Of a stretch of 5,497 bases of DNA, positions 4,085 to 5,497 are shown piece after piece. The position numbers and the translations under genes were made by a program. Source of the DNA: GWA2-46-15 sp964551525 (GTDB taxonomy: Bacteria > Patescibacteriota > Minisyncoccia > Minisyncoccales > GWA2-46-15). Numbering within the stretch: the stretch's first letter is position 1; each line of letters starts with the position of its first letter. The stretch covers positions 1 through 5,497 of the forward strand of contig CAZKCH010000024.1 of assembly GCA_964551525.1 (NCBI GenBank), written 5' to 3'. The notes beneath the pieces were generated by a model that did not search any database, was not told the origin of the DNA, and saw only the letters and a program-made list of their open reading frames with translations.

Positions 4085-5206
4085 TTAAATAGAACTATCC
4101 TCCTGTTTCAATTTCAGTTTTAAGAGGAGGCGGTGTTCTTTAGGATCGATTAGAATTACTTCAAATTCATAATCAGAGCCGATTTTTATCATTTCTTCCA
4201 TTTTCTGCCGGCTGCCGAATTCGGAAACGTGGCAAAGCCCCTGGATTTTCGGCGCGACCTCGATGAAAACGCCAAAAGGATTGAATTTCGTCGCCTTGCC
4301 CTTAATCGCTTTTCCTTTTTCAAAGGTTTTATCAAGGTCTTTCCAAGGATCTTCTTTGAGCGCCCTTAAAGATAAAGAAACCTTGCCATTGCTGATATCA
4401 ATGATTTTTAAGGAGTATTTTTCTCCCACCTTGACGATATCGGACGGGTTTTCAATCAATTGCCAATCCAGTTCGGAAATATGCACTAATCCTTCAAGGT
4501 TTTCTTCTGGCTCGCCCGCCTCGCTAGACGAAGTCTTGCGGGCGGGAAACTTCACAAAAGCGCCGAAATCAACTACGCCGGTAATTTCGCCGTCGACAAT
4601 ATCGCCGACCTGATGATTTTTGAGCACCTCTTTGATATGGTCGGTCTCTTTTATTTTTTCCGAAAGAATCAGTTTGTCTTCTTGGGAATCAAGGTCTAAA
4701 ACCCTCACTTCCATATCCTGGCCGACGAATTTTTGCAGTTCCCTTAAAATCTTGGTGGCGTCGCCGTCTTCCACGCGCGGGTAATTAGCCGAACTCAATT
4801 GGGAAACAGGCAAGAAAGCATTGACGCCGGAAACGTTTGCCAGCAATCCGCCCTTGTTGGCGCCCAAAATTTTAACAATAATATTTTCATTATTGTCTTT
4901 CTTTTCTTTTAATTTTACCCAGGCGATTTCCCGATCCGCTTCCAAAGCCGAGACCTCCAAGAATCCTTCTTCGGTTTCAAAATCAACCACCTTGACGAAC
5001 ATTTCCTCGCCCTCGTTCACTTTTTTCAGAATGTCTTTCGCTCTTAAAAATTCCCGGCCGAAAATAATGCCCGTGCCCCAGCTGCCCAAATCAATATAAA
5101 GCGAAGACCGGCCGCGGCCGACGATTTTGCCGCGGATGATCTCGCCGATTTTCGGCGGCCTTAAAACATCGTTATTGTTTTTTGCGATTTCTTCCATGGT
5201 GTTCAT
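4085..5206 (-). CDS. rpsA: S1 RNA-binding-domain protein (ribosomal protein S1 type)
   Basis: S1 helps the 30S subunit capture mRNA. Counting from the ATG at 5206 the product has 373 residues and four S1 (OB-fold) repeats at about 20-88, 106-184, 198-282 and 296-368. The third shows the textbook pattern VGDIVDGEITGVVDFGAFVKF ending in LVHISELDW. The fourth has NPFGVFIEV and GLCHVSEF. Four repeats are fewer than the six of E. coli S1 but common in other lineages. Repeat 3 holds a 13-residue insert (PARKTSSSEAGEP) encoded by a GC-rich palindrome. The open frame reaches a TTG at 5242, but that codon is the -35 box of the promoter, so ATG 5206 or ATG 5197 is the likely start. The first would give an almost leaderless mRNA. 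ftsH follows after one base. Symbol rpsA is by family; a diverged S1-domain regulator is possible. Confidence 0.9.
   Translation of the reverse strand: MNTMEEIAKNNNDVLRPPKIGEIIRGKIVGRGRSSLYIDLGSWGTGIIFGREFLRAKDILKKVNEGEEMFVKVVDFETEEGFLEVSALEADREIAWVKLKEKKDNNENIIVKILGANKGGLLANVSGVNAFLPVSQLSSANYPRVEDGDATKILRELQKFVGQDMEVRVLDLDSQEDKLILSEKIKETDHIKEVLKNHQVGDIVDGEITGVVDFGAFVKFPARKTSSSEAGEPEENLEGLVHISELDWQLIENPSDIVKVGEKYSLKIIDISNGKVSLSLRALKEDPWKDLDKTFEKGKAIKGKATKFNPFGVFIEVAPKIQGLCHVSEFGSRQKMEEMIKIGSDYEFEVILIDPKEHRLLLKLKLKQEDSSI
4098..4104 (-). promoter_or_regulatory. Shine-Dalgarno sequence of ftsH inside the S1 gene
   Basis: AGGAGGA on the minus strand lies 14 bases upstream of the ftsH ATG, within the last codons of the S1 gene. 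The spacing is longer than the usual 5-9 bases. Since the S1 stop is one base before the ftsH start, re-initiation by terminating ribosomes could help. It is the strongest ribosome-binding-site-like sequence seen next to any start in the window. Confidence 0.6.
4513..4544. repeat. In-frame GC-rich palindrome inside the S1 gene
   Basis: Arms CGCCCGC (4513-4519) and GCGGGCG (4538-4544) pair perfectly, and inside them AGAC/GTCT (4526-4529 and 4533-4536) forms a second stem with loop GAA. Read on the coding strand it gives most of the residues PARKTSSSEAGEP, which interrupt the third S1 domain between the strand GAFVKF and NLEGLVHISEL, where the family has a short loop. It shares GACTTCG and GGCGGGC with the palindrome beside tRNA-Gly, and its 7-base arm equals the tRNA-Gly acceptor strand. 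Confidence 0.6.
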
Positions 5207-5213
5207 ATTATCG

Positions 5214-5242
5214 AGTTTAGCACAGCCCATATTTTTTTTCAA
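5214..5242 (-). promoter_or_regulatory. Promoter of the S1-ftsH operon
   Basis: Minus strand TTGAAA (5242-5237), a spacer of exactly 17 bases, then TAAACT (5219-5214), preceded by TGC, which makes an extended -10. Start of transcription is expected around 5206-5208, right at the ATG at 5206. The -10 and the spacing are the same as in the promoter of the 3D gene. The terminator just upstream (5267-5302) isolates it from the previous transcript. Confidence 0.72.
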
Positions 5243-5266
5243 CCGCGATTTTGGTTTTTGGAAATG

Positions 5267-5302
5267 AAAAAGTGCCCGCGACTCGCGTCTTGGGCACTTT
5301 TT
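5267..5302 (-). terminator. Strong rho-independent terminator (possibly bidirectional)
   Basis: AAAAAGTGCCC (5267-5277) and GGGCACTTTTT (5292-5302) form an 11-bp stem, with a small GCG/CGC stem inside the 14-base loop. On the minus strand the stem ends in five Ts and closes the ORF whose stop is at 5314-5316. On the plus strand it is followed by GTTTTT, so it could stop transcription from the left as well, although no plus-strand gene lies nearby. Confidence 0.88.
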
Positions 5303-5313
5303 GTTTTTCTGCG

Positions 5314-5497
5314 TTACTTCAGCCGTCCTTCAAGCGGCTGAAGCAGACGGGACGGAATCTCGAGTCGCACGTCATACTGCGCGGCTGCGGGGATCCGTCC
5401 CGCGAAGGTCAGGTATCCGGTCAGCGTTGTCGCTGTCCGGACCTGACTAGGGAAAGAGCTGGACAATGCCCCAAAACCACCAAACACACCCAACACA
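5314..5497 (-). CDS. Unrecognised GC-rich ORF, C-terminal end (5' end outside window)
   Basis: Sixty codons and a TAA (5316-5314) are visible and the frame is open to the window edge, so this is probably the end of a longer gene. I do not recognise the sequence. It ends in YDVRLEIPSRLLQPLEGRLK after a glycine-rich stretch (GVFGGFG) and a Thr/Leu-rich stretch (TATTLTGYLT). No catalytic motif, membrane segment or signal is clear. In favour of a real gene: the stop is followed within 12 bases by a strong terminator in the right orientation. Against: the region is packed with inverted repeats (5317-5447), which can create chance open frames. Codon use differs from the neighbours, with 38 of 60 codons ending in G or C and frequent CTG, CGG and ACC. 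A structured RNA ending at the terminator is the main alternative. Confidence 0.4.
   Translation of the reverse strand, partial: VLGVFGGFGALSSSFPSQVRTATTLTGYLTFAGRIPAAAQYDVRLEIPSRLLQPLEGRLK
5317..5447. repeat. Three consecutive inverted repeats in the right-edge ORF
   Basis: Stem A is CTTCAGCCG/CGGCTGAAG (5317-5325 and 5335-5343). Stem B is CGGGACGGA/TCCGTCCCG (5348-5356 and 5394-5402), with an inner CGCA/TGCG stem. Stem C pairs GTCAGGT, CCGG and CAGCG (5408-5426) with CGCTG, CCGG and ACCTGAC (5431-5447), with a two-base bulge, one T-T mismatch and a four-base loop. All pairs within stems A and B are Watson-Crick. The three lie side by side, which is typical of structured RNA or of GC-rich palindromic repeats. 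Confidence 0.6.

Noticed and set aside
4263..5099. Plus-strand open frames over the S1 gene
   Set aside because: They are shadows of the S1 coding frame, without start signals or recognisable domains.
5207..5242. TTG start of the S1 protein at 5242
   Set aside because: The codon is part of the -35 box of a well-formed promoter whose start is near 5206, so it would not be transcribed.

Overview
The window looks like a chromosomal segment of a Candidate Phyla Radiation (Patescibacteria) bacterium, most likely Parcubacteria-like. Signs of this are compact spacing, a four-domain S1 protein next to ftsH, a small 3D-domain envelope protein, several tRNA genes with unusual elbow (T-loop and D-loop) bases, and short GC-rich palindromes between genes. 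This placement is inference from gene style; there is no marker gene long enough here to place it firmly.

Left end, plus strand: the last 82 codons of rbfA (30S maturation factor) are followed by tRNA-Cys(GCA) and tRNA-Leu(UAA). The 3' end of that tRNA-Leu touches the stop codon of a convergent minus-strand gene for a secreted or anchored 3D-domain protein (435-968). That gene has a good sigma70-type promoter and a hairpin leader. Everything else of substance is on the minus strand.

Middle, minus strand, in transcription order from the right: tRNA-Ile(UAU), tRNA-Val(GAC), rplS (ribosomal protein L19), tRNA-Leu(GAG), tRNA-Val(UAC), tRNA-Phe(GAA) and tRNA-Gly(GCC), then the 3D gene. rplS is thus embedded in a six-tRNA array with gaps as small as 4 nt. 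The spacers hold palindromic, REP-like structures. One is a pair of abutting hairpins whose loops are complementary to each other. Another shares an arm with the 5' end of tRNA-Gly.

Right half, minus strand: a promoter at about 5214-5242 drives an S1-domain protein (rpsA-like) and ftsH, whose start is one base after the S1 stop. The S1 gene carries a GC-rich palindrome in frame, which encodes an extra surface loop in its third S1 domain. A strong hairpin terminator (5267-5302) separates this operon from the C-terminal end of an unrecognised, GC-rich, heavily inverted-repeat minus-strand ORF at the window edge.

The genes share a theme: ribosome assembly and translation (RbfA, L19, S1, eight tRNAs) together with membrane protein quality control (FtsH). 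The most notable signals are the non-canonical base 55 in four of the eight tRNAs, two of which also carry a matching change at base 18, and the palindrome family that occurs both between genes and inside the S1 coding sequence.
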